DNA from: Actinomycetes bacterium
GTDB taxonomy: Bacteria > Actinomycetota > Acidimicrobiia > Acidimicrobiales > Acidimicrobiaceae
NCBI GenBank assembly: GCA_021806545.1
Contig: JAJZXI010000003.1
Coordinates: 1-55,999, forward strand
Direction of reading: 5' to 3'
DNA length: 55,999 nt
Part shown: one piece after another, positions 16,906 through 25,710 of the stretch
Layout: every line of letters starts with the position of its first letter
Position numbering within the stretch: the first letter of the stretch is position 1
The notes under the pieces: model-generated
Seen by the model: only the letters and a program-made list of their open reading frames with translations
What the model was told of the DNA's origin: nothing
The model's database searches: none
Made by a program: the position numbers and the translations under genes

Positions 16906-18441
16906 TCATGGCGTCTCCGTATTCGACGCCTTCTCGCTGGCGCGTAGCAGCCGATTGAGGGCGTTGAGATAGGCCTTCGCCGATGCTTCAACGATGTCGG
17001 TTGAGATGCCACGACCCGATACCTCGGCATCCTCGGTGCGCAGCGTCACCACCACATCTCCGAGCGCGTCCACGCCACCGGTGACGGATGCTACCGTAAA
17101 GCCCGTCAGCTGTGCCATCATGCCGGTCGCATCCTGAAGAGCCCTGCCGATAGCATCGACCATACCGTTCCCAGTCGACTCTGCGGTAACGGGTTTGCCA
17201 TCGATTGCGATGGACACCTTGGCGCGGGCGGGCTCGCCCGATGTCGCTTGGACCGATAATGCCTGCAACTCAAACCGCTCGGCAACGGTAACCCCGAGCT
17301 CGTCGGCGACGATAGCCTCGAGATCAGCCGCCGTGATCTCCGTTTTGCGGTCAGCCATCTCTTTGAATCGCTCGAACGCGGCGTTGAGCGCATCGCCGGC
17401 AAGATCAAATCCCATGTCCTTGAGGGTGGATGTGAAGGCGTGACGTCCCGAATGCTTCCCAAGGATGATCTGAGAACCCTGCTGGCCGACGCTCGTGGCA
17501 TCGATGACCTCGTACGTGCTGCGGTCGGCAAGTACTCCATGCTGGTGGATGCCGGACTCGTGCGCAAAGGCATTCCGTCCAACGACAGACTTGTTGTACT
17601 GCACTGGGTAACCAGTCAAGCGCGCCACCAGGCGCGATGCCTTGGCAAGCTCCTCGGTGTGGATCTGGGTTCCCAGGCCCTTGAAAAGGTCAGCCCTCAC
17701 GCGTAGGGCCATCACAATCTCCTCGAGTGCGGCGTTGCCCGCGCGCTCTCCAATGCCATTGATGCAGCACTCTACCTGGCGAGCCCCACTAGCTACCGCA
17801 GCGAGTGAGTTAGCCGTTGCCAGACCAAGGTCGTTATGGCAGTGGCTCGAAATCACATAATCACCATTGACGTTGCGACGCACCTCTTCGATCATACGGC
17901 CAAACTCGGAGGGGATCCCATAGCCGACGGTATCAGGGATATTCAGCGTGCCCGCGCCATTGTCAACCGCCACCTGTAGGACTTGGTAAAGGAAGTCCAA
18001 CGGGGTGCGAGTCGCGTCCTGTGGCGAGAACTCGACATCATCAGTGAAGCTTCGAGCATGCGCCACCGACGCCTTCACCTCCTCGAGCACTGTCTCGTTC
18101 GTCATCTTGAGCATGTGAGTGAGATGGGACGGGGAGGTTGAGATAAAGATATGGATACGCGCCTGTTCAGCGTCGCGCAGGGCCGACCAGCAACGGTCGA
18201 CATCGCGTAGCTGTGTCCTTGACAATGCCGCGATGGTAGGACCCTGTACTCGCCGCGCAATGGCCTGCACGGCCTCGAAGTCACCTTGGGACGCTACCGG
18301 GAAACCAGCCTCGATATAGTCGACGTTCAGCCGTGCCAACTGCTCCGCTATCTCGAGCTTCTCGAGCACATCGAGTGAAATCCCCGGAGACTGCTCCCCG
18401 TCGCGCAATGTCGTGTCAAAGATAATAACCTGCTCGTCCAT
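16906..18441 (-). CDS. leuA: 2-isopropylmalate synthase
   Basis: 511 residues, the usual length for the form with a C-terminal leucine-binding regulatory domain (about 385-505). The catalytic barrel has FDTTLRDGEQSPGISL with the metal-binding Asp, SSHCHNDLGLATANSLAAV with the metal His, and NGIGERAGNA. It condenses acetyl-CoA with 2-oxoisovalerate in the first step of leucine synthesis. The ATG at 18441 follows GAGGAGC. A leucine leader peptide and terminator lie upstream between serA and leuA, so expression is likely controlled by Leu-tRNA charging. The neighbouring leuB, leuC and leuD are 5-9 kb away in separate transcripts. Confidence 0.95.
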   Translation of the reverse strand: MDEQVIIFDTTLRDGEQSPGISLDVLEKLEIAEQLARLNVDYIEAGFPVASQGDFEAVQAIARRVQGPTIAALSRTQLRDVDRCWSALRDAEQARIHIFISTSPSHLTHMLKMTNETVLEEVKASVAHARSFTDDVEFSPQDATRTPLDFLYQVLQVAVDNGAGTLNIPDTVGYGIPSEFGRMIEEVRRNVNGDYVISSHCHNDLGLATANSLAAVASGARQVECCINGIGERAGNAALEEIVMALRVRADLFKGLGTQIHTEELAKASRLVARLTGYPVQYNKSVVGRNAFAHESGIHQHGVLADRSTYEVIDATSVGQQGSQIILGKHSGRHAFTSTLKDMGFDLAGDALNAAFERFKEMADRKTEITAADLEAIVADELGVTVAERFELQALSVQATSGEPARAKVSIAIDGKPVTAESTGNGMVDAIGRALQDATGMMAQLTGFTVASVTGGVDALGDVVVTLRTEDAEVSGRGISTDIVEASAKAYLNALNRLLRASEKASNTETP

Positions 18442-18554
18442 TGTTGCTCCTCATCTCTATGATCACCTCGCGCCAGATGCTTACCACCGCGAGCTCCTAC
18501 TCAACATGTCCCCGCTGAACCCCATCGACAACGAGTTTCACCGGGAAATAAAAA

Positions 18555-18582
18555 GACCCTCCGATCAGCGATCAAGAGGGTC
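18555..18582 (-). terminator. intrinsic terminator of the leuA attenuator
   Basis: GACCCTC pairs with GAGGGTC around a 14-nt interior that can extend the stem through GATC/GATC. TTTTTATTT follows on the transcribed strand. It lies between the leader peptide and leuA, where a regulated terminator belongs. Confidence 0.85.
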
Positions 18583-18584
18583 AA

Positions 18585-18609
18585 GGGCGATCACCGTCGG
18601 TGATCGCCC
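18585..18609 (-). promoter_or_regulatory. leuA attenuator first hairpin
   Basis: A perfect 11-bp stem with a 3-nt loop (GGGCGATCACC/GGTGATCGCCC). Its 5' arm begins at the last base of the leader peptide's TAG, so a ribosome at the stop would cover it. GCGATCA in its 5' arm can also pair with TGATCGC inside the terminator, giving a mutually exclusive fold. Confidence 0.75.
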
Positions 18610-18647
18610 TACCTAAGAAGAAGTCCTGTAACTGCCAAAGTTCCCAT
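18609..18647 (-). CDS. leuL: leucine leader peptide of leuA
   Basis: A 12-codon ORF encodes MGTLAVTGLLLR and stops with TAG. It has three consecutive CTT leucine codons just before AGG-TAG, and the stop overlaps a stable hairpin followed by an intrinsic terminator and leuA. That is the architecture of ribosome-mediated attenuation, in which slow translation at scarce Leu-tRNA alters folding of the downstream RNA. The ATG lies 12 nt after the serA stop. A TAGGTT hexamer 9 nt upstream fits an actinobacterial -10 for a leaderless or nearly leaderless transcript. It is far too short for ordinary gene finding. Confidence 0.85.
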   Translation of the reverse strand: MGTLAVTGLLLR

Positions 18648-18656
18648 GTGCGCTAG

Positions 18657-18685
18657 AACCTAATCGACAACTGGCTCTGATCCAA
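18657..18685 (-). promoter_or_regulatory. candidate promoter of the leu leader
   Basis: TTGGAT at 18680-18685, a 17-nt spacer and TAGGTT (TANNNT form) at 18657-18662. The -10 overlaps the serA stop codon. It would place the start of transcription at or next to the leader ATG. Confidence 0.5.
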
Positions 18686-20243
18686 CCGGCTTGGCATAAA
18701 TAATCCCCGCGTTGGCCTCGAGGATCTGGATAACCTCAGGCTCAACCGGGCGAGAGACGCTCAGCAACATGAGCGCCGTGCCGTCATCCACTCGTGGGGA
18801 GACAGCCATCGAGTCGATCGAATAGCCAGCATCGCCAAGAACCTTGCCGACCACTCCGATCATGCCTGGCTGATCAAAGTTGCGAACCGCCAACATCGAC
18901 GCCGCCGGGGGTACCTCGACCCAGTGTCCATCAACAAGTACGATCCGAGGCTCGGACCCGCTTGCCCCTGCCAGAGTCCCACCAACCACGTGCTCGGGCG
19001 TGCGCAGGATGACCAGGTTGCGGAAGTTCAAGCTGTTGGCGACCGTCGTCTCGCGAATCTCTAGACCCCGCTCCGACGCCAGCTGCGGCGCATTGACATA
19101 GGAGACGGGCTCGTTCAAACCCACCGAGAAGATCCCCTTCAAAATGGACAGCGTGAGCAGACGGGTATCCTCGTGCGCGAGTTCACCTTGGTATTCGATC
19201 TCGAGCGCCCCAGGAAGGCCCCCAGTCAGCGAAGATATGAACTGTCCAAGGAACTCGACCAGTCCCAGGTAAGGACGAACCTGGGGCGAAGCCTCTGCCG
19301 CATTGACGTTGACAGCAAAGGGGACGAATTCGTTGGCGAGTGCAAGCTGTACCTGCTCAGCGATCGTGATCCCCGCTTTGTTTTGCGCCTCCTCAGTGCT
19401 CGCACCAAGATGCGGAGTGACGACGACCGAATCGAGCTCGAGCAGCGGCGAACCCGACGGGGGTTCAGTGGCGAACACGTCGAGTGCGGCCCCCCCAACG
19501 ATGCCCTCGACGATCGCGGAGTACAGCGCCTCCTCGTCAATGATGCCCCCGCGCGCCGCGTTCACGAATCGAATTCCCGGTTTCGCCTGTGCGAGAAGCT
19601 CCTTACCGATGAGACCTTTGGTCTCCTTGGACTTGGGAAGATGAATAGTCACGAAGTCGGCCCGCTGAACAAGATCAGTGAGCGACGTCAACTCAACACC
19701 CATCTTCTTTGCTCGCTCCTGCGAAATGTATGGATCGTATGCAATCAACGTCATGCCAAAAGCGAGGGCTCGCTGGGCAACCAAGGCCCCAATACGGCCC
19801 AAACCCACGATGCCAAGAATCTTGCCGTAGAGCTCAACGCCCTCGAAGCTCGACCGCGCCCACCTTCCCGACGTCAGACTGGCGTGCGCTTGGGGGATCT
19901 GGCGCGCGAGCGCGAGTAACAGAGCCAGGGTGTGCTCCGCTGCGGAAATGATGTTGGATTGTGGGGCGTTGACCACCATAACCCCGGCTTGAGTGGCGGC
20001 CTCGACGTCGACGTTGTCAAGACCAATACCGGCCCGACCGATAACGACGAGGTGAGGAGCATTCGCTATCACCTCAGCAGTAACCTTGGTGGCCGACCGG
20101 ATGATGATGGCGTGCACGTCACGAACCGCGTCAACCAGCTGCTCTGGCGAGAGATCGAGCGACACACGAACCTCGTGCCCTGCGCCTCTGAGGATATCGA
20201 GTCCTCGATCCGCTATGACCTCGCTTACCAGGATGGTGGCCAC
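18660..20243 (-). CDS. serA: D-3-phosphoglycerate dehydrogenase
   Basis: 527 residues, the long type with intervening and C-terminal ACT regulatory domains (about 315-527), as in Mycobacterium. The catalytic part has GRAGIGLDNVDVEAATQAG, the NAD-binding GIVGLGRIGALVAQRA and the ARGGIIDEEAL and HLGASTEEAQ motifs with active-site Glu and His. It makes 3-phosphohydroxypyruvate for serine. serC, the next enzyme of the pathway, lies 1.3 kb away on the other strand. The leu leader peptide starts 12 nt after its stop, so serA transcripts may run into the leuA attenuator. Confidence 0.95.
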   Translation of the reverse strand: MATILVSEVIADRGLDILRGAGHEVRVSLDLSPEQLVDAVRDVHAIIIRSATKVTAEVIANAPHLVVIGRAGIGLDNVDVEAATQAGVMVVNAPQSNIISAAEHTLALLLALARQIPQAHASLTSGRWARSSFEGVELYGKILGIVGLGRIGALVAQRALAFGMTLIAYDPYISQERAKKMGVELTSLTDLVQRADFVTIHLPKSKETKGLIGKELLAQAKPGIRFVNAARGGIIDEEALYSAIVEGIVGGAALDVFATEPPSGSPLLELDSVVVTPHLGASTEEAQNKAGITIAEQVQLALANEFVPFAVNVNAAEASPQVRPYLGLVEFLGQFISSLTGGLPGALEIEYQGELAHEDTRLLTLSILKGIFSVGLNEPVSYVNAPQLASERGLEIRETTVANSLNFRNLVILRTPEHVVGGTLAGASGSEPRIVLVDGHWVEVPPAASMLAVRNFDQPGMIGVVGKVLGDAGYSIDSMAVSPRVDDGTALMLLSVSRPVEPEVIQILEANAGIIYAKPVGSEPVVD

Positions 20244-20352
20244 GTGTACTCCCTTTCGGTTACCAGCTCGACGTTATCACGACTCCACACCCAAGCGCCA
20301 TTGCTCGAGTCCACCTCACAACCCTGATGATCTGGATCAGTCAAGGTTCCCC

Positions 20353-21558
20353 CTAGAGTTTAGCGATGAACTCCGAAATTCGACCAACTCCATCAACAAT
20401 CCCCTCGTCCGAGAGCGCATATGAGAGGCGCAGGTAGCCCGGAGCATCGAAAGCCTCCCCCGGGATCACTGCCACCTTGGCATGCTCGAGCAGGAGTTCG
20501 GCGAGACGGTAACTCGAGCCGATAGGAGTTCCAGCAAACTCCTTGGTCAAGATATCCGCAACCGATGGGAAGGCGTAAAAGGCTCCTTGTGGCCACATGA
20601 CATCAACACCGTCGATCGCTGAGAGCGACGTTATCATCGTCTCGCGGCGACGTGCGAACGCGTCGCGCATGTATTGAGTCGCCCCGGCATCAGCCCGCAG
20701 CGCAGCGATTGAGGCTCGCTGCGAGACATTTGCTACGTTTGAGCACAGTTGCGACTGGAGCTTGATCACACCTTTAGCGATGTCGATTGGTGCAACTACC
20801 CAACCCACTCGCCACCCCGTCATGGCGAATGACTTGGCGACGCCATTGACGAGCACCAGCCGCTGAGCCAGTTCATCGCTGGCAAAACTCCCAATAGCAG
20901 GCGCGCTCGGCATGCCGTAGGTGAGCTGCTGATAGATCTCATCACTGACCACGAAGAGACCCCGTGCATCGGCAAACTCCGCGAGGGCCGCGGACTCTTC
21001 GTCGGAGTAGACCGCGCCCGTAGGGTTGGAGGGAGAGACGTGGATCAACATCTTCGTCCGTGGCGTGCAGTAACGCTCGAGCAACTCTGGTGTGACTTTG
21101 AACCCGGTAGTGAGATCCGTTGGCACCGCGATCGGAGTGCCGCCAGCCAGACGGACCACCTCTGGATAGGTGACCCAATAGGGGGCAGGAATCAATACCT
21201 CATCGCCCTCATCAAGGAGGGTCATCATCACTGAGTAGACCGCATGCTTTCCGCCATTGGTGACGACCACCTGAGCCGACTCGACCGACACGCCACTGAA
21301 GTGCGCACTGCGTTGTGCAATCAGCTCTCGGAGTTCGCTGAGTCCGGCTGCCGGCGTGTAATGATGATTCCGCGGATCCCGTGCCGCCTCGACCGCAGCC
21401 TCCACGATGAATTCCGGCGTCTCAAAATCAGGTTCTCCTGCCGCAAAGCTCACGAGGTCGACTCCGCGGGCTAGCATCGACTTTGCAGTTGCATCAATTG
21501 CGAGGGTCGCAGATTCGTTCAATTGCTCGATTCGTGCAGCGATCCGGCCCAAAACCAT
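20353..21558 (-). CDS. aspartate aminotransferase, class I (Ib type)
   Basis: 401 residues of fold-type I PLP enzyme. NGVAKSFAMTGWRVGW carries the PLP Lys (SxxK context), VSFAAGEPDFETPEFI and HVSPSNPTGAVYS are subgroup Ib signatures, and LRLSYALS holds the substrate-binding Arg near the end. It most likely exchanges aspartate and glutamate; members of this group can also act on prephenate or aromatic substrates. It is divergent from serC with only 29 bp between starts, and the start ATG follows AAAGGTG. Confidence 0.88.
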   Translation of the reverse strand: MVLGRIAARIEQLNESATLAIDATAKSMLARGVDLVSFAAGEPDFETPEFIVEAAVEAARDPRNHHYTPAAGLSELRELIAQRSAHFSGVSVESAQVVVTNGGKHAVYSVMMTLLDEGDEVLIPAPYWVTYPEVVRLAGGTPIAVPTDLTTGFKVTPELLERYCTPRTKMLIHVSPSNPTGAVYSDEESAALAEFADARGLFVVSDEIYQQLTYGMPSAPAIGSFASDELAQRLVLVNGVAKSFAMTGWRVGWVVAPIDIAKGVIKLQSQLCSNVANVSQRASIAALRADAGATQYMRDAFARRRETMITSLSAIDGVDVMWPQGAFYAFPSVADILTKEFAGTPIGSSYRLAELLLEHAKVAVIPGEAFDAPGYLRLSYALSDEGIVDGVGRISEFIAKL

Positions 21559-21587
21559 GGCGATTCACCTTTCAGATTGGAGAGACG

Positions 21588-22709
21588 ATGAGTGCGAGTT
21601 CCTACATCACCCTACCCCCAGACCTGTTGCCCTCCGACGGCCGCTTTGGATCAGGTCCGTCAAAAATCCCAACGTTCTTTCTTGAGGGTCTCGCTGACAC
21701 GCAGGACACCCTCCTTGGCACCTCACACCGCCGCCCAGCCGTCAAGGATCTCGTTCGCGTGATCCGCGAACGGCTGACCGAACTTTTCCAACTTCCTGAC
21801 GGTTACGAGGTCGCACTTGGCAATGGTGGAGCAACCCTCTTTTGGGATATGGCCGTGCACTCGCTGATCAAATCGTCAAGTGAGCACCTCGTGTTTGGCG
21901 AGTTCTCTTCAAAGTTTGCCTCTGCGGCACGCCAAGCACCCTTCATCGCCAACGTCAAGGAGGTCAAGGCGGACTATGGATCCTGCCCTAGCATCGAAGA
22001 GATCGAAGGAGTCGACACTTACGCGTTGACACACAACGAAACCTCTACCGGCGTGCTCGCCCCATTGTCGCGCCCACAGTCAGCCGACGCCCTGGTACTC
22101 GTCGATGCTACCTCAGCGGCCGGCGCGGTCCCGGTCGATCCACAGGTGTTTGACGCCTACTACTTCTCGCCACAGAAGGCCTTCGCGTCAGAAGGCGGGC
22201 TCTGGGTTGCGCTGCTCTCCCCTCAGGCGGTCTCGCGGGCGGTCGAGACCGTTGCGTTAGGTCGCTATGTTCCCACGATGCTCGATCTGTCGGTTGCCAT
22301 TGAAAACTCTCGGGAAAATCAGACCTATAACACCCCTGCGATCGCAACTCTCTACCTGATGAACGCGCAGCTCGAGTGGATACTCTCCCACGGTGGGCTC
22401 GCCTGGGCGACGCAACGTTCGGCCGACTCGGCATCGATCCTCTATCGCTGGGCCGACGCCGCGACGTATGCACATCCCTTTGTCGCCGATCCCGCGTTGC
22501 GCTCCCCCGTCATCGCCACCATCGACTTCGACGAGAACATCGACGCCAAGACCATCGCTGCGACCCTACGAGCCAACGGCATCGTGGACACTGAGCCCTA
22601 CCGCAAGCTTGGGCGCAACCAACTACGAATTGCCCTGTTTCCATCGATCGATCCTGACGACGTAGAGGCGCTCACCCAGTGCATCGACTTCATCGTCGGA
22701 CGGCTCTAG
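21588..22709 (+). CDS. serC: phosphoserine aminotransferase, actinobacterial type
   Basis: 373 residues from the ATG at 21588; the 35 in-frame codons upstream overlap the divergent aminotransferase and are not homologous. LPPDLLPSDGRFGSGPSKIP is the start typical of the mycobacterial SerC group, and YFSPQKAFASEGGLW contains the PLP Lys. It makes phosphoserine from phosphohydroxypyruvate and glutamate and forms the serine pathway with the serA at 18.7 kb. GGAGAG precedes the start. Confidence 0.93.
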   Translation: MSASSYITLPPDLLPSDGRFGSGPSKIPTFFLEGLADTQDTLLGTSHRRPAVKDLVRVIRERLTELFQLPDGYEVALGNGGATLFWDMAVHSLIKSSSEHLVFGEFSSKFASAARQAPFIANVKEVKADYGSCPSIEEIEGVDTYALTHNETSTGVLAPLSRPQSADALVLVDATSAAGAVPVDPQVFDAYYFSPQKAFASEGGLWVALLSPQAVSRAVETVALGRYVPTMLDLSVAIENSRENQTYNTPAIATLYLMNAQLEWILSHGGLAWATQRSADSASILYRWADAATYAHPFVADPALRSPVIATIDFDENIDAKTIAATLRANGIVDTEPYRKLGRNQLRIALFPSIDPDDVEALTQCIDFIVGRL

Positions 22710-22754
22710 CACCCTCACCGAGCGCGAACTCTCAGGACGAGGCCAAAAGAGAAC

Positions 22755-22778
22755 GCTGGCACCATGTCGCTCGCCAGC
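22755..22778. terminator. weak hairpin between convergent serC and leuD
   Basis: GCTGGC and GCCAGC form a 6-bp stem around a 12-nt loop in the 87-bp gap between two convergent genes. There is no clear T-run on either strand. Confidence 0.3.
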
Positions 22779-22796
22779 TATGACAGGTGCGCTTCT

Positions 22797-23396
22797 TCAG
22801 TGGGTGCCAACCCTTGGAGCCCACCGGGGACGCTGAGCCTCATACTGGGAGATTGCGGCCTCTTTGGTCAAGGTGATACCAATCTCGTCAAGACCGGCGA
22901 GTAGACGAGCCTTGGCGGTAGGGTCAATCTCGAAGCCGAACTCGATCTCCTGTGCGGGCACGCTCACGCGTTGGCTCCCTAGATCCACCAGGATCTCCGT
23001 CGTCGGCTCAAGGGTGACCAAATCAAGGAGTCGCTGTACCTCTTCAGTGGTCAGTTCGACGGGCAACAGGCCAACTTTGAGCGAGTTGTTTCGGAAGATG
23101 TCTCCAAACCTTGGCGATATCACCACACGAAAGCCATAATCCATGAGAGCCCAGACCGCGTGTTCTCGAGAAGAGCCCACACCAAAATTCTCCCGCGCGA
23201 TCAGAATCGTAGACCCAGAAAAGCGCTGATCATTGAGGACGAAACCCGCATCCTGGCGCCACTCTGAGAACAGCCCTTGACCAAAACCCGTACGCTCGAC
23301 GCGCTTGAGCCAATCACTCGGAATGATCTGATCGGTATCGACATCCGAGATTGCCAACGGCAGTGCATGCCCGCGTAGTTCGGTAATCGGCTCCAT
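22797..23396 (-). CDS. leuD: 3-isopropylmalate dehydratase small subunit
   Basis: 199 residues of the aconitase swivelling domain: DVDTDQIIPSDWLKRVERTGFG, FGVGSSREHAVWALMDYGFRVV and the FRNNSLKVGLLPV block. With LeuC it isomerises 2- to 3-isopropylmalate, and citramalate to methylmalate in the CimA route. It starts 46 bp after the leuC stop on the same strand. The Shine-Dalgarno is GAGAGGATGGGAC-like. Confidence 0.95.
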   Translation of the reverse strand: MEPITELRGHALPLAISDVDTDQIIPSDWLKRVERTGFGQGLFSEWRQDAGFVLNDQRFSGSTILIARENFGVGSSREHAVWALMDYGFRVVISPRFGDIFRNNSLKVGLLPVELTTEEVQRLLDLVTLEPTTEILVDLGSQRVSVPAQEIEFGFEIDPTAKARLLAGLDEIGITLTKEAAISQYEAQRPRWAPRVGTH

Positions 23397-23442
23397 GTCC
23401 CATCCTCTCCCTATTAGAACGTTTTCTCTCGGTCAGCTCTCT

Positions 23443-24852
23443 TTATGCCAGGTCGCTGGGTGTGCTAAAGGTGCCACGAACAGCCGTTGCCGCCGCGATG
23501 GCAGGCGAGACCAGATGGGTGCGACCACCCCGTCCTTGGCGACCTTCAAAGTTACGGTTTGAGGTCGACGCGGCTCGCTGTTGGGGCGCTAGCTGGTCGG
23601 GGTTCATGCCGAGGCACATCGAACATCCGGGTTCACGCCACTCCGCGCCGGCAGCCCGGAATACCTTGTCAAGTCCCTCCGCCTCCGCCTGCTGCATCAC
23701 CCGTCGCGAGCCAGGAACTACGAGCGTCCGCACTGACGAAGCGACGTGACGGCCCTCGAGTACCTTCGCTGCAATCCTGAGATCCTCAATTCGCGAGTTC
23801 GTGCACGACCCGATGAATACGACGTCCACCGGAACATCACGGATGGGGGTGCCCGTCGCGAGACCCATATAACGGAGCGCGCGCGCGGCTGCCTCTCGTT
23901 GTGGAGCGAGTCCGAACTGCTCGGGATCTGGAATGATACCATCGATGTCGATCACCTGAGATGGGTTGGTCCCCCAGCTGACCTGGGGTCGCAGGGCGGC
24001 CGCATCGAGATGAACCTCCCGATCGAAGACCGCATCCTGGTCCGTCACAAGCGCAGCCCACTCCTTCGTGGCTTCCTCGAACAGATCGCCAGCTGGAGCG
24101 AACTCACGACCTGCCAGAAATGCGAAGGTGGTGGCATCCGGCGCAATCATACCCGCTCGTGCCCCGGCCTCGATACTCATGTTGCAGACCGTCATTCGGG
24201 CCTCCATCGAAAGGCCGCTGATGGCCGGGCCACGGTATTCGATTACGTGCCCGATGCCCCCGCCGGTGCCAATCTGGCCAATGATGGCAAGGATCAGATC
24301 CTTGGCGAAGGTGCCCTCCGGTAGCGCACCATCTACGGTAATCGCCATGGTCTTCGGTCGCACCTGTGCCAGAGTCTGGGTCGCCAGGACGTGTTCTACT
24401 TCAGACGTACCGATCCCAAAGGCGAGAGCGCCAAAGGCCCCATGCGTGGCCGTATGCGAGTCGCCACAGACAACGGTCATACCCGGCTGTGTCAGCCCCT
24501 GCTCCGGGCCGATCACGTGAACGATGCCTTGACCCTGAGAACCCATCGGATAGTAGCGAATACCAAACTCCTCGCAGTTCCTCGCCAACACCTCGAGTTG
24601 TTTGGCGCTGATGGGATCTGCAACTGGACGATCGATATGCTCAGTGGGAACGTTATGATCTGCGGTCGCGACAGTGAGATCAGGTCGGCGCACGCGCCGA
24701 CTCGCGATACGTAGCCCCTCAAACGCCTGCGGCGAGGTGACCTCATGTACGAGATGGAGGTCGATATAGATGAGGTCGGACTCTCCCGGTGCGCCGCGCT
24801 CCACGACATGCGAATCCCACACCTTCTCGGCAAGCGTGCGTCCAGTAGTCAT
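23443..24852 (-). CDS. leuC: 3-isopropylmalate dehydratase large subunit
   Basis: 469 residues. The three [4Fe-4S] ligand Cys are visible: one in [12 protein letters not shown] and two in [34 protein letters not shown]-type sequence and [30 protein letters not shown] are family signatures. It works with LeuD in both the leucine and the citramalate-isoleucine routes. A 57-nt ORF ends 3 nt before its ATG, and a 20-bp-spaced direct repeat lies about 90-115 bp upstream. Confidence 0.95.
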   Translation of the reverse strand: MTTGRTLAEKVWDSHVVERGAPGESDLIYIDLHLVHEVTSPQAFEGLRIASRRVRRPDLTVATADHNVPTEHIDRPVADPISAKQLEVLARNCEEFGIRYYPMGSQGQGIVHVIGPEQGLTQPGMTVVCGDSHTATHGAFGALAFGIGTSEVEHVLATQTLAQVRPKTMAITVDGALPEGTFAKDLILAIIGQIGTGGGIGHVIEYRGPAISGLSMEARMTVCNMSIEAGARAGMIAPDATTFAFLAGREFAPAGDLFEEATKEWAALVTDQDAVFDREVHLDAAALRPQVSWGTNPSQVIDIDGIIPDPEQFGLAPQREAAARALRYMGLATGTPIRDVPVDVVFIGSCTNSRIEDLRIAAKVLEGRHVASSVRTLVVPGSRRVMQQAEAEGLDKVFRAAGAEWREPGCSMCLGMNPDQLAPQQRAASTSNRNFEGRQGRGGRTHLVSPAIAAATAVRGTFSTPSDLA

Positions 24853-24937
24853 CGATCATCCCTCCATATCCTGCTCGTGAATTGCGTCCACCAACATTCT
24901 CATCGCCCGCATAGCATCGCGCACGCGGCCTCTGTCC

Positions 24938-24967
24938 ACCTGAGAACCGACCTACCTACCTGAGAAC
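24938..24967. repeat. direct repeat ACCTGAGAAC, 20-bp period, upstream of leuC
   Basis: Two exact copies of ACCTGAGAAC at 24938-24947 and 24958-24967, on the same helical face, in the 140-bp gap between greA and leuC. They could bind a regulator of leuCD; no known consensus is recognised. Confidence 0.55.
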
Positions 24968-24992
24968 TTAGTCACCGATCAGGCCAGCTCAG

Positions 24993-25466
24993 CTACGCCC
25001 TGCGAATAGCTACCACCTCAACTTTGAGAAGTCCTCCTGGCGCCTGATACTCTACCCAATCACCAACTCGTGCTCCGACAACTGCTTGTCCGAGGGGCGA
25101 CGTCGGTGATACCACCTCTACTCCAGAGTGCCGTTCCTCGATGGAGCCCAGGAAATACTCACTGGACTCATCGTCATCCTCGTAACGCAAGGCAACGATT
25201 AGGCCTGGGCGCACGCTGTCGATCACAGAATCCTCGTCCGAGACGACAACAGCGCTCTCAAGAAGGGCCTCGAGTTGGCGGATCCTCGCCTCCATCTTCC
25301 CTTGGGCGTCCTTGGCAGCGTGATAATCACCGTTTTCACTCAGGTCTCCGAGTGCACGTGCCGACTCGATCGCTTTAGCGATCTCAATTCGACCCGTGGT
25401 AGTCAGCTCCTGCAACTCGGCTACCAGAGCATCATAGGTAGCCTGAGAGATCGTGGTTTCGGTCAT
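24993..25466 (-). CDS. greA: transcription elongation factor GreA
   Basis: 157 residues from the ATG at 25466 (MTETTISQATYDAL). The N-terminal coiled coil has ELTTTGRIEIAKAIESARALGDLSENGDYHAAKD with the acidic tip (GDLSENGDY), and the FKBP-like C-terminal domain has SPTSPLGQAVVGARVGDWVEY. GreA rescues backtracked RNA polymerase by stimulating transcript cleavage. Nineteen further codons upstream in frame lack homology. It is divergent from leuB and 140 bp upstream of leuC on the same strand. Confidence 0.93.
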   Translation of the reverse strand: MTETTISQATYDALVAELQELTTTGRIEIAKAIESARALGDLSENGDYHAAKDAQGKMEARIRQLEALLESAVVVSDEDSVIDSVRPGLIVALRYEDDDESSEYFLGSIEERHSGVEVVSPTSPLGQAVVGARVGDWVEYQAPGGLLKVEVVAIRRA

Positions 25467-25562
25467 GGAAGATACTCTAGTGTCTTCTCCGGGCCGTCGT
25501 TGGCAAAGGTTTCGGACCGACACGGCGCCAGTAGCTGGTCAACGGTTACAGCCCAGGGGATT

Positions 25563-25614
25563 CCCAAGCTTGGGCGCTCAGCAATTTCCAATTCTAGCCG
25601 AGACAGCCTACAAT
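25563..25614 (+). promoter_or_regulatory. candidate leuB promoter with adjacent 12-bp palindrome
   Basis: TTCCAA, 17 nt and TACAAT at 25586-25614 fit a promoter about 95 nt before leuB. A perfect palindrome CCCAAGCTTGGG at 25563-25574 lies just upstream, in the divergent greA-leuB gap, and could be an operator. Only the -10 is convincing. Confidence 0.4.
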
Positions 25615-25710
25615 GATCGGGTACCTAGATAGAGATGGGGCAGATCACGTGAGAAGGTTGCAGCGCTTGAGCATTACTGGAGCGGGGGTGTTGATGGCGC
25701 GGGAGTATCG

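Noticed and set aside
22797-24852. leuDC as an aconitase-like operon for another pathway
   Set aside because: Motifs and lengths match LeuC and LeuD closely, and leuA, leuB and cimA nearby explain their role.
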